A stretch of 64,000 nt of DNA from NCBI GenBank assembly GCA_035999765.1, contig CP108521.1:8866001-8930000 (forward strand), in the 5' to 3' direction. A program made the translations under genes and the position numbers. The notes beneath the pieces were generated by a model. That model did no database searches, was not told the origin of the DNA, and saw nothing but the letters and a program-made list of their open reading frames with translations. Shown in pieces: positions 27,603 to 35,076 of this stretch (positions within the stretch are counted from its first letter, which is position 1; each line of letters starts with the position of its first letter). The DNA is from Streptomyces sp. NBC_01231 (lineage in GTDB: Bacteria; Actinomycetota; Actinomycetes; Streptomycetales; Streptomycetaceae).

Positions 27603-28937
27603 ATGAGTCCCCCAGTCGCACCCCCGGGGTGGAGCCGGTGGCTGGTTCCGCCTGCCGCCCTGTCGGTCCACCTCTCCATCGGCCAGGCCTACGCCTGGAG
27701 CGTGTTCAAACCGCCCCTCGAATCCACCCTCGGCCTCAGCGGCACGCAGAGCGCGCTGCCCTTCCAGCTCGGCATCGTCATGCTGGGCCTGTCGGCCGCG
27801 TTCGGCGGCACGCTCGTGGAGCGCAACGGGCCGCGCTGGGCGATGACCGTGGCGCTGATCTGTTTCTCGTCCGGCTTCCTGCTCTCCGCCCTCGGCGCGG
27901 CCACCGAGCAGTACTGGCTGATCGTCCTCGGCTACGGGTTCGTCGGCGGCATCGGCCTCGGCATCGGCTACATATCGCCGGTCTCGACGCTGATCAAGTG
28001 GTTCCCGGACCGGCCCGGCATGGCGACCGGCATCGCCATCATGGGGTTCGGCGGCGGCGCGCTCATCGCCTCGCCGTGGTCGGCCCAGATGCTGGAGTCC
28101 TTCGGCAGCGACAGCTCGGGCATCGCGCTCGCGTTCCTCGTCCACGGGCTCACGTACGCCGTGTTCATGACCCTGGGCGTGCTGCTGGTGCGGGTGCCGC
28201 GTTCCGAGAAGCCGGTCGAGGGGGCGCCGAGCGTCCTCGCGGGCCCGCAGGTCTCGGCCCGCAGCGCCGTGCGCACCCCGCAGTTCTGGTGCCTGTGGGT
28301 CGTGCTCTGCATGAACGTCACCGCCGGCATCGGCATCCTGGAGAAGGCCGCGCCGATGATCACGGACTTCTTCGCGGACACGTCGACCCCGGTCACGGTG
28401 TCGGCCGCGGCCGGCTTCGTCGCCCTGCTGTCGGCGGCCAACATGGCCGGCCGGATCGGCTGGTCGTCCACCTCCGACCTGATCGGCCGCAAGAACATCT
28501 ACCGCGTCTACCTGGGCGCGGGCGCCGTGATGTACGCGCTGATAGCGCTGTTCGGCGACTCGTCCAAACCGCTGTTCATCCTGTGCGCGCTGGTGATCCT
28601 GTCCTTCTACGGCGGTGGGTTCGCCACCGTCCCCGCCTATCTGAAGGACCTCTTCGGGACCTACCAGGTCGGCGCGATCCACGGCCGGCTGCTCACCGCC
28701 TGGTCCACCGCCGGAGTCCTCGGGCCGCTGATCGTGAACTGGATCGCCGACCGGCAGGAGGAGGCGGGCAAACACGGCTCGTCGCTGTACGGTCTGTCCT
28801 TCGTCATCATGATCGGCCTGCTCGTCGTCGGTTTCGTGGCCAACGAACTCGTCCGGCCCGTCCATGTCCGTCACCACTTCCCCGCGCCGAGGCAGGAGGC
28901 CGCCGATGTCCAGCGACAGCAGTCAGAGTCCGCCTGA
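27603..28937 (+). CDS. OxlT-type MFS transporter (oxalate/formate antiporter family)
   Basis: 444 residues with 12 predicted membrane segments. The start (VHLSIGQAYAWSVFKPPLE) matches the OxlT family GxxYAWSVF opening. ERNGPRWAMT is the loop 2-3 MFS motif, and GIGYISPVSTLIKWFPDRPGMATG is the family signature between TM4 and TM5. Transports oxalate or a related small carboxylate across the cytoplasmic membrane. Divergent from the formate dehydrogenase operon, so product formate and substrate transport would be co-regulated. It overlaps a 44-codon partner gene by 32 bp. More distant from the two paralogues at 54-57 kb than those are from each other. Confidence 0.88.
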   Translation: MSPPVAPPGWSRWLVPPAALSVHLSIGQAYAWSVFKPPLESTLGLSGTQSALPFQLGIVMLGLSAAFGGTLVERNGPRWAMTVALICFSSGFLLSALGAATEQYWLIVLGYGFVGGIGLGIGYISPVSTLIKWFPDRPGMATGIAIMGFGGGALIASPWSAQMLESFGSDSSGIALAFLVHGLTYAVFMTLGVLLVRVPRSEKPVEGAPSVLAGPQVSARSAVRTPQFWCLWVVLCMNVTAGIGILEKAAPMITDFFADTSTPVTVSAAAGFVALLSAANMAGRIGWSSTSDLIGRKNIYRVYLGAGAVMYALIALFGDSSKPLFILCALVILSFYGGGFATVPAYLKDLFGTYQVGAIHGRLLTAWSTAGVLGPLIVNWIADRQEEAGKHGSSLYGLSFVIMIGLLVVGFVANELVRPVHVRHHFPAPRQEAADVQRQQSESA

Positions 28938-29040
28938 CAGGCGGGGGCTGATCGCCCTCGCCTGGCTGTGGGTGGGGGCACCGCTCGCCTACGGCGTCTA
29001 CGAGCTCGTACAGAAGGCGACCCAACTGTTCACCGGGTAA
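28906..29040 (+). CDS. 44-residue membrane partner of the OxlT-type transporter
   Basis: ATG at 28906 with GGAGG 8 bases before it, ending at TAA 29038-29040. A polar N terminus (MSSDSSQSPPDRR) leads into one membrane helix (LIALAWLWVGAPLAYGVYELV) and a short tail. Actinobacterial OxlT-like genes are often followed by such a small protein (annotated, from memory, as MFS transporter small subunit). Its 32-bp overlap with the transporter gene in a different frame indicates coupled translation. Role unknown; probably a stabilising or regulatory subunit. Confidence 0.8.
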   Translation: MSSDSSQSPPDRRGLIALAWLWVGAPLAYGVYELVQKATQLFTG

Positions 29041-29189
29041 CCGTTCGGGAAGTGTTCGGGCGTCCGAGGGCATGACGGAAGCTGACAACCCCGGCGCCCG
29101 TTTCCTGTTGCATCACCTGCCGTCATACCCGCGAGTCACTGACCAGACTGGTGAATCCCGCTACCTGAGGCAACGAGGGGGATCCACCC

Positions 29190-30137
29190 ATGAACGGCTC
29201 GCGCATCACCGCCGTCGGTCACTACCAGCCCGCCAAGGTGCTCACCAACGAGGACCTGGCGGGCATGGTCGACACCAGCGACGAGTGGATCAGGAGCCGG
29301 GTCGGTATCCGCACGCGCCGCATCGCCGGTCCCGACGAACCCGTCGACGAGCTGGCCGCCCACGCCGCCGCCAAGGCGCTCGCGACGGCAGGCTTCACCC
29401 CCGGCGACATCGACCTGATCCTCGTCGCCACCTCCACCGCCATCGACCGCTCCCCGAACATGGCCGCCCGTGTCGCCGCCCGGCTCGGCATCCCCTCGCC
29501 CGCCGCGATGGACATCAACGTCGTCTGCGCCGGTTTCACGCACGCGCTGGCAACCGCCGACCACACCGTCCGCGCGGGGGCGGCGACCCGCGCGCTCGTC
29601 ATCGGCGCCGACAAGATGTCCGACGTGGCCGACTGGACCGACCGCACCACCTGCGTGCTCGTCGGCGACGGTGCGGGGGCCGCCGTCGTGGAGGCGGCGG
29701 CACCGGGGACGGAGCCCGGGATCGGTCCCGTGCTGTGGGGGTCGGTACCCGAGATGGGGAACGCGGTGCGGATCGAGGGGCAGCCCGCGCGGTTCGCCCA
29801 GGAGGGGCAGAGCGTCTACCGGTGGGCCACCACCCGGCTGCCGCCCATCGCCCGCCAGGCCTGCGAGCGGGCCGGACTCGCCCCCGCCGACCTCGCCGCG
29901 GTCGTCCTCCACCAGGCGAACCTGCGCATCATCGAACCCCTCGCCGAGAAGATCGGCGCTGTGAACGCCGTGGTCGCCCGCGATGTCACCGAATCCGGCA
30001 ACACGTCGGCCGCGAGCATCCCGCTCGCGTTCTCCAAGCTGGTGGAGCAGGGAGCGATCTCCGCTGGGGACCCCGTGCTGCTCTTCGGCTTCGGCGGGAA
30101 CCTGTCGTACGCCGGGCAGGTCGTGCGCTGCCCCTGA
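29190..30137 (+). CDS. FabH-like 3-oxoacyl-ACP synthase III
   Basis: 315 residues. The complete KAS III triad is visible: Cys113 (INVVCAGF), His241 (VLHQANLRI) and Asn271 (SGNTSAAS). The opening (TSDEWIRSRVGIRTRRI) and the closing glycine-rich FGFGGNLSYAGQ are standard. KAS III enzymes condense an acyl-CoA with malonyl-ACP. Its position between an oxalate-type transporter and a GntR regulator, away from other fab genes, is unexplained; a specialised acyl-transfer role is possible. A ribosome site (GAGGGGG) precedes the ATG at 29190. Own promoter likely in the 149-bp gap before it. Confidence 0.9.
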   Translation: MNGSRITAVGHYQPAKVLTNEDLAGMVDTSDEWIRSRVGIRTRRIAGPDEPVDELAAHAAAKALATAGFTPGDIDLILVATSTAIDRSPNMAARVAARLGIPSPAAMDINVVCAGFTHALATADHTVRAGAATRALVIGADKMSDVADWTDRTTCVLVGDGAGAAVVEAAAPGTEPGIGPVLWGSVPEMGNAVRIEGQPARFAQEGQSVYRWATTRLPPIARQACERAGLAPADLAAVVLHQANLRIIEPLAEKIGAVNAVVARDVTESGNTSAASIPLAFSKLVEQGAISAGDPVLLFGFGGNLSYAGQVVRCP

Positions 30138-30210
30138 GCGCCATGTGAGTTGCCACGGCACGTCGAGGTGTGACGAGAACGACTCCCCGCTTCCCTGGCC
30201 TCTGTGAGCC

Positions 30211-30232
30211 GTAGACTGTAGACGAAAGACAA
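30211..30232 (+). promoter_or_regulatory. GntR-type site upstream of the regulator gene
   Basis: GTAGACTGTAGACGAAAGACAA has two GTAGAC units; its complement reads GTCTACAGTC, sharing GTCTACAGT with the 27429 palindrome. It lies about 70-90 bp before the GntR start, suggesting autoregulation. Confidence 0.6.
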
Positions 30233-30302
30233 TCGATACTGGGTGTCCGATGACACCGGCTTCACGGCTGTTGTGCACGGCCCGCCGAGGAGGGGGACCG
30301 CG

Positions 30303-30980
30303 ATGCTGTCGACAGGACTGCCGCAGGGTGCAGTGCCCAAGCTCGAACGACCCGGCCCGCTGCGCGACCGTGTCTACGAGGCGCTGCTCGAACTCATCAC
30401 CACCCGTGCACTGCAGCCCGGCCAGCATCTCGTCGAGAGCGAACTCGCCGGCCACCTCGGGGTCTCCCGGCAACCGGTGCGGGAGGCGCTGCAGCGGCTG
30501 AACACCGAGGGCTGGGTCGATCTGCGGCCCGCCCAGGGCGCCTTCGTGCACGAGCCCACCGAGGACGAGGCCGACCAACTCCTCACCGTACGCACGCTGT
30601 TGGAGGCCGAGGCCGCCCGGCTCGCGGCGGCGAACGCGGACAGCGCCGGCGTCGCCGCCCTGGAGGAACTGTGCGCCGAGGGCGAGCGGGCGGTCGCCGC
30701 GGACGACGTGGACGGCGCGGTCGCCATGAACGCCCGCTTCCACGCCACGATCATGGAGCTCGCCGGCAACGCGGTACTCGCCGAACTCGCCGCGCAGGTC
30801 GACCGCCGGGTGCGCTGGTACTACACGCCGGTCGCGCGGCAGCGCGGCAGGGAGTCATGGATCGAACACCGGAACCTGATCGCCGCGATCGCCGAGCGTG
30901 ACGGGCAGCGCGCCACCGAGCTGATGCGGGAGCACACGGAGCACACGCGCCGCTCTTACCACGCGCGTCAACGGGCGTAA
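30303..30980 (+). CDS. GntR-family (FadR/FCD) transcriptional regulator
   Basis: 225 residues. N-terminal winged helix (LRDRVYEALLELITTRALQPGQ to LGVSRQPVREALQRL, about 18-85). An all-helical FCD ligand-binding domain follows, with metal-ligand pattern residues (Asp/His of MNARFHATIM and the later EHRNLI and REHTEHTRRSYH histidines). GAGGAGG precedes the ATG at 30303; the earlier in-frame lead is not family-like. FCD regulators bind small carboxylates, often through Zn or Ni. Given shared operator-like palindromes at the fdh/oxlT and oxc/sucC promoters, I infer that it controls oxalate or formate catabolism. Confidence 0.92.
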   Translation: MLSTGLPQGAVPKLERPGPLRDRVYEALLELITTRALQPGQHLVESELAGHLGVSRQPVREALQRLNTEGWVDLRPAQGAFVHEPTEDEADQLLTVRTLLEAEAARLAAANADSAGVAALEELCAEGERAVAADDVDGAVAMNARFHATIMELAGNAVLAELAAQVDRRVRWYYTPVARQRGRESWIEHRNLIAAIAERDGQRATELMREHTEHTRRSYHARQRA

Positions 30981-31071
30981 GTTCTATGGGAGTCGGCCCA
31001 AGGGTGGTTGCCCGTGAGGGCAGGCCTACAGGTGTGTGACCGCGCCGTTGCGCCCAGGGTGGTGCCCTTCG

Positions 31072-31084
31072 CCCGTAGGTCCAG
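31072..31084 (+). repeat. CCCGTAGGTCCAG repeat, left copy
   Basis: This 13-mer recurs exactly at 33401-33413 as the beginning of the 28-bp repeat array, bracketing 2.3 kb that holds two recombinase remnants and a hydrolase gene. It may mark the edges of a decayed mobile element. Confidence 0.6.
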
Positions 31085-31098
31085 GAAGAAGGAACGTC

Positions 31099-31385
31099 AT
31101 CGACTTCGACCTGATCGAGTCCCGGTTCCGGCACCTGATGAGGGTGGCGATCATCTCGACATCGCCGAGGTCGTCCGTCAGCTGCAAGCCGAGGGCTGGA
31201 AGATCGACCCGGAGGACCTGGCTCAGGTCTCGCCGTACCTGACCGAGCACGTCCGACGCTCCGGCGAATACTCCGCCCATGAGCTCGGAGACGAGCCGGC
31301 CACGTACGATCCGCGGTTTGACGTCGACTTCACCCCGCCACGCGGCGAGGAACCCGCCGCTGCCGGCTACGGCCAGGCCGCCTGA
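31099..31385 (+). pseudogene. Tn3-family transposase remnant (internally deleted)
   Basis: Two pieces of an actinobacterial Tn3-type TnpA C terminus are joined out of frame near 31150. The first reads IDFDLIESRFRHLMRVAI. The second begins HLDIAEVVRQLQAEGW and continues DLAQVSPYLTEH and EYSAHELG to DPRFDVDFTPP, ending at the TGA 31383-31385. Complete transposases have about 100 residues between these blocks, including the catalytic Glu region. No start codon or upstream domains are present. A decayed copy with no transposition function. The family call comes from remembered C-terminal sequence pattern. Confidence 0.7.
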
Positions 31386-31466
31386 GCCCCCATTTATGAA
31401 GGACGCATCGGATTCCGGTTGACCGGAACCGAGGAAGCCACCCCAGCTCCGGACGGCGCAGCCGTG

Positions 31467-32918
31467 CTACGCGACCTTGGGGCCGCAGCGCATCCCGATG
31501 TACACGCACCCGGTGCCGTCCTGCAGCGTGGAGAAGACCACGGGCATGTAGTCCTCGCTGAACGCCGCGCCCACCCCCGTACCGGCGAAGACCGTCTCCG
31601 TCACCGGCACCAGATCGATCTCCAGGGGTTCGGAGAAGTCCTTCATGCCGTCGACGAACTCATACACCATGTGCCCCGCACCGTCCCGCTCGGTCACGTT
31701 GATGACCACGCCCTCGCGCCGGTAGGTGCCGACGAGCGGCGCGAAGTCGACCACGGGAGGCTTGGCCGGCGGGGTGAAGGCGTCCGGCATCGTCACCCCG
31801 ACCAGGTCGGCGAGGAGTTCCCGGTAGAGCGCCGCGTACAGCTCACGCGCACCGCCGCCGTTGGTGAGCAACGCGACCGCGACACCCGACGAGACGACGC
31901 GCAGATAGCCGTACTGCCCGATGGAGGCGCCGTCGTGGCCGTAGCCCTGGACGCCGTTCCAGTCGTAGAGGGTCCAGCCCAGGCCCCAACCGTCCGCGCT
32001 GACCGACCACTTGTCGGGGGAGTCCACGACCCGGCGCTGCATCAGCGCGACGGTCTCCTCGGAGAGCACTCGGGTACCGTCCTCCGCCACTCCGCCCGCG
32101 AGGTGCATCCGCGCGAGCCGCGCGAGGTCCCCGGCCGTGGCGATGACCCGGCCGTACGGGCCCGCCGAGCGCGGCATCAGGTCCCAGGACGGCGCCGGGT
32201 CCGGCTCCTGGCCCGGCTCACCCAGGTGGCTCATCGCCGCGCGGAACCGCAGCGCCTCCTCGGGCAGCGTCATCGTGTGGTCAAGGCCGAGCGGGGTGAA
32301 GAGCAGGTCCTTCAGCGCCTCGTCCCAGACCTTGCCGGTCACCACCTCGATGATGCGGCCGAGCACGTTGTACCCGATGCTGCTGTACGAGAGCGCCTCG
32401 CCGGGCGGGCAGTCGAGCGCCACGCTCTTCGCGGCCTCGACGTACTTGGCGAGGCAGTCGTCACCGCGCCCGCTGTCATAGGTGAAGTCGCAGGTGAGGC
32501 CGCTCGTGTGGCTGAGCAGCCGGCGCGTGGTGACCGCCCTGGTCACCTCGGGGTCGGCGACCGAGAACTCCGGCAGTACGTCCACGACTGGTGCGTCCAG
32601 GTCCAGTTGGCCCGAATCGGCGAGCTGCATGATCAGGGTGGCGGTGTAGACCTTGGCGATCGAGCCCATTTGGAAGACCGAGTCGGTCGTCGCCTCCAGG
32701 CCCGTTCCGCGGTGGAGCACGCCGCTGGCCAGCTCGTGGACGGCCCCGTCGACGAGGACCGCCAGCGACGCAGCCGGGACGTGGTGCTTGGCGCGCAGCT
32801 CGTCGAGCCGGGACTGCCAGTGGGCGAGGTCCAGTTTCCGGCCCGCCGAGTCCCGGGTTCCCCACTCGCCCTTGGCGTCCCAGTTGCCCTGCTCGTCCCA
32901 GCTCAGGTTCTTCGACAT
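31467..32918 (-). CDS. Serine beta-lactamase-family hydrolase (class C/esterase type)
   Basis: 483 residues from the ATG at 32918, with GGGAG 6 bases upstream. No signal peptide. Ser86-x-x-Lys89 (MGSIAKVYT) is the nucleophile motif, Tyr178 in LSYSSIGYNVLG takes the YxN place, and GHDGASIGQYG the HxG place. A C-terminal lipocalin-like extension (about 385-483, LVGTYRREGVVINV) resembles that of D-aminopeptidase or esterase members. Probably a cytosolic esterase or peptidase rather than an antibiotic-inactivating enzyme. The gene lies inside mobile-element debris, and a perfect palindrome sits in its promoter, but no regulator gene is adjacent. Confidence 0.88.
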   Translation of the reverse strand: MSKNLSWDEQGNWDAKGEWGTRDSAGRKLDLAHWQSRLDELRAKHHVPAASLAVLVDGAVHELASGVLHRGTGLEATTDSVFQMGSIAKVYTATLIMQLADSGQLDLDAPVVDVLPEFSVADPEVTRAVTTRRLLSHTSGLTCDFTYDSGRGDDCLAKYVEAAKSVALDCPPGEALSYSSIGYNVLGRIIEVVTGKVWDEALKDLLFTPLGLDHTMTLPEEALRFRAAMSHLGEPGQEPDPAPSWDLMPRSAGPYGRVIATAGDLARLARMHLAGGVAEDGTRVLSEETVALMQRRVVDSPDKWSVSADGWGLGWTLYDWNGVQGYGHDGASIGQYGYLRVVSSGVAVALLTNGGGARELYAALYRELLADLVGVTMPDAFTPPAKPPVVDFAPLVGTYRREGVVINVTERDGAGHMVYEFVDGMKDFSEPLEIDLVPVTETVFAGTGVGAAFSEDYMPVVFSTLQDGTGCVYIGMRCGPKVA

Positions 32919-32982
32919 GTCTTCTCCCACCCGACGCGTACATCGTTCTCTCGATGCGAACACTGTACGCATGACGGAACGG

Positions 32983-33001
32983 CGTACGCAAGATGCGTAC
33001 G
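32983..33001 (-). promoter_or_regulatory. Perfect palindromic operator before the beta-lactamase-like gene
   Basis: CGTACGCA-AGA-TGCGTACG, a perfect 8-bp inverted repeat with a 3-bp centre. An additional half-site GTACGCAT lies nearer the gene. The form is typical of TetR-type operators, but no tetR gene remains on either side. Confidence 0.65.
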
Positions 33002-33089
33002 GCGTGCGCTACCGGGGGAATCCCTGAGTTACGTCAGTAGGCGGCCAAGGTCCCGACACAGGAAGAACCCCCTGACCACAGGAACAAGA

Positions 33090-33336
33090 GCTCAGCAGAG
33101 GTTCGGAGAACTCACGGGATGTCGCACAGACCACAGGGGTCCTCCAACTCCGCCTACGGCGTCTGGGGTTTCCCCTCCAGCGCGGACGCGCGGCCGCGAT
33201 CCGCCAGCTTGTCCTCCAGGCCCCCGTACCCGTGGTCGCCCGCATGCTCGGCTATCACGACGACACCACCGCTCTACTCGCTGCCGAGGCTGGAGGAACC
33301 TGGCGCCACTATGCCCCCGGCGACCACTCACGGTGA
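33090..33336 (+). pseudogene. C-terminal remnant of a XerD-like site-specific recombinase
   Basis: The frame ending at TGA 33334-33336 encodes LGFPLQRGRAAAIRQLVLQ, then APVPVVARMLGYHDDTTALLAAEAGGTW and RHYAPGDHSR. This matches, from memory, the C-terminal tail of a large group of Streptomyces tyrosine-recombinase-like proteins. Another frame upstream carries QQRFGELTG from the same family, so there is at least one frameshift. The catalytic domain is absent. A non-functional relic. Confidence 0.5.
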
Positions 33337-33400
33337 GTACGGCCTCCACATGCTGCTGAATAGGCGACTCACGATTACGCGAGGTTGCCAGTTTCATGCC

Positions 33401-33484
33401 CCCGTAGGTCCAGAGGTGTGTGCCTACTCCCGTAGGTCCACGGCTGTGCGCCCAATCCGGTAGGCCCACGAGTGCCGGCCGCTT
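33401..33484 (+). repeat. Three degenerate 28-bp direct repeats
   Basis: Units start at 33401, 33429 and 33457, each opening CC(C/G)GTAGG(T/C)CCA followed by a GTGTGC-like segment. The first 13 bases also occur at 31072. No hairpin potential within the unit. The 269 bp between the array and the ROK gene (33485-33753) hold no gene that I can support. Confidence 0.7.
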
Positions 33485-33753
33485 CCCCCGGCGTCTCGCC
33501 GTTCAGGAAGTCCGTGTGCGGTAGTCGGCGACCGCGTTGCCCGTGTCGGCGGTTCCGCCGGCCGGCCGGAGAGCAGGACGAACCGTTTCCCCCGCCCCGC
33601 ACCAAGGTGCGTGGTCCTCCACAGAGTCTTTGTCCTGTGAGTGGAGAAAGTTGGCACCAATCTGTGCACAGCTTCTTCCCAGGTTCGGCAGCCGCTGCTA
33701 CGTTCCCCTCGAAAGCACAACAGCAGGCGGCCGATTGAGGCGGGGAGGGGCCA

Positions 33754-34944
33754 GTGAGACGCATGACGGCACGACCCGCGAACGCCCACCAGGCCCGGCT
33801 GCTGAAGCTACTGCGTGACGCCGGCCCCAACTCCCGGGCACAGCTGGGAGATCAGGTCGACCTCTCGCGCTCCAAGCTGGCCGTGGAGGTGGACCGGCTG
33901 CTGGAGACCGGCCTGGTCGTGGCCGACGGACTCGCCGCCTCGCGCGGTGGCCGCCGCTCCCACAACATCCGGCTGGCTCCGGGCCTGCGATTCCTCGGCG
34001 TGGACATCGGCGCGACCTCGGTCGACGTCGCCGTCACCAACGCCGAGCTGGAGATCCTCGGTCATCTCAACCAGCCCATGGACGTCCGTGAGGGCCCGGT
34101 CGCGGTCTTCGAGCAAGTCCTGTCCATGGCCGCGAAGTTGAGGGCGTCGGGGCTCGCGGAGGGTTTCGACGGCGCCGGAATCGGCGTCCCGGGACCGGTC
34201 CGCTTCCCCGAGGGCGTACCGGTGGCTCCGCCGATCATGCCGGGGTGGGACGGCTTCCCCGTGCGGGAGGCGCTCAGCCAGGAACTCGGCTGCCCGGTCA
34301 TGGTCGACAACGACGTGAACCTGATGGCGATGGGGGAGATGCACGCGGGCGTCGCACGCTCCGTGGGCGACTTCCTCTGCGTCAAGATCGGCACCGGCAT
34401 CGGCTGCGGCATCGTCGCCGCCGGTGACGTCCACCGCGGGACGACGGGCAGCGCGGGCGACATCGGGCACATCCAGGCCGTGCCCGACGGACGCCCCTGC
34501 GCCTGCGGCAACCGGGGATGCCTGGAGGCCTACTTCAGCGGGGCCGCCCTGGCCCGGGACGCCACGGACGCGGCCCAGCAGGGGCGTTCGGCGGAACTCG
34601 CGACGCGACTGGAGGCGAACGGCGGCCTCACCGCCGTCGACGTCGCCGCCGCGGCAGCCGCGGGTGACGCCACCTCGCTCGACCTGATCCGTGAGGGCGG
34701 CGACCGCGTCGGTCAGGTCATCGCGGGCCTGGTCTCCTTCTTCAACCCCGGCCTGGTGGTGATCGGCGGTGGGGTGACCGGCCTCGGCCACACCCTGCTC
34801 GCCGCGATCCGCACCCAGGTCTACCGCCAGTCACTGCCACTCGCCACCGGCAACCTGCCCATCGTGCTGGGGGAGTTGGGTCCCACCGCCGGAGTGATCG
34901 GCGCGGCCCGCCTCATCAGCGACCACCTGTTCTCACCCGCCTAG
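33754..34944 (+). CDS. ROK-family transcriptional regulator
   Basis: 396 residues from a GTG with GGGAGGGG about 5 bases upstream. Residues 10-65 are a winged helix (ARLLKLLRDAGPNSRAQLG, LSRSKLAVEVDRLL). The rest is a ROK sugar-kinase-like domain: DIGATSVDVAV phosphate loop, GIGVPGPVRFPEG, VDNDVNLMAMGE, and the zinc motif CACGNRGCLEAY. Members sense sugars or sugar phosphates and repress uptake genes. It is 132 bp upstream of a sugar ABC importer in the same direction, so it probably regulates the 35-41 kb operon. The kinase Asp in DNDVN is kept, but function as a kinase is unlikely with an N-terminal DNA-binding domain. Confidence 0.92.
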   Translation: MRRMTARPANAHQARLLKLLRDAGPNSRAQLGDQVDLSRSKLAVEVDRLLETGLVVADGLAASRGGRRSHNIRLAPGLRFLGVDIGATSVDVAVTNAELEILGHLNQPMDVREGPVAVFEQVLSMAAKLRASGLAEGFDGAGIGVPGPVRFPEGVPVAPPIMPGWDGFPVREALSQELGCPVMVDNDVNLMAMGEMHAGVARSVGDFLCVKIGTGIGCGIVAAGDVHRGTTGSAGDIGHIQAVPDGRPCACGNRGCLEAYFSGAALARDATDAAQQGRSAELATRLEANGGLTAVDVAAAAAAGDATSLDLIREGGDRVGQVIAGLVSFFNPGLVVIGGGVTGLGHTLLAAIRTQVYRQSLPLATGNLPIVLGELGPTAGVIGAARLISDHLFSPA

Positions 34945-35076
34945 CCGCAGGCGACGCGCGGCCGCACCAGCGCGTCCCGTACGGCACACCAGTACGGCGC
35001 CCTGCTTTGCCCTGCCTGAAAACGCCTGTCCCGCAGGCACCCTGAACCGGCCCGCACGCCCGCCGAGGGGAACCAC

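Noticed and set aside
28968..28990. A fifth palindromic element (TGGGGGCACC) in the small membrane protein
   Set aside because: Only one end-like sequence occurs, without the matching second end; it is ordinary coding sequence.
33401..33484. CRISPR array
   Set aside because: Only three degenerate units directly abutting each other with no spacers and no cas genes.
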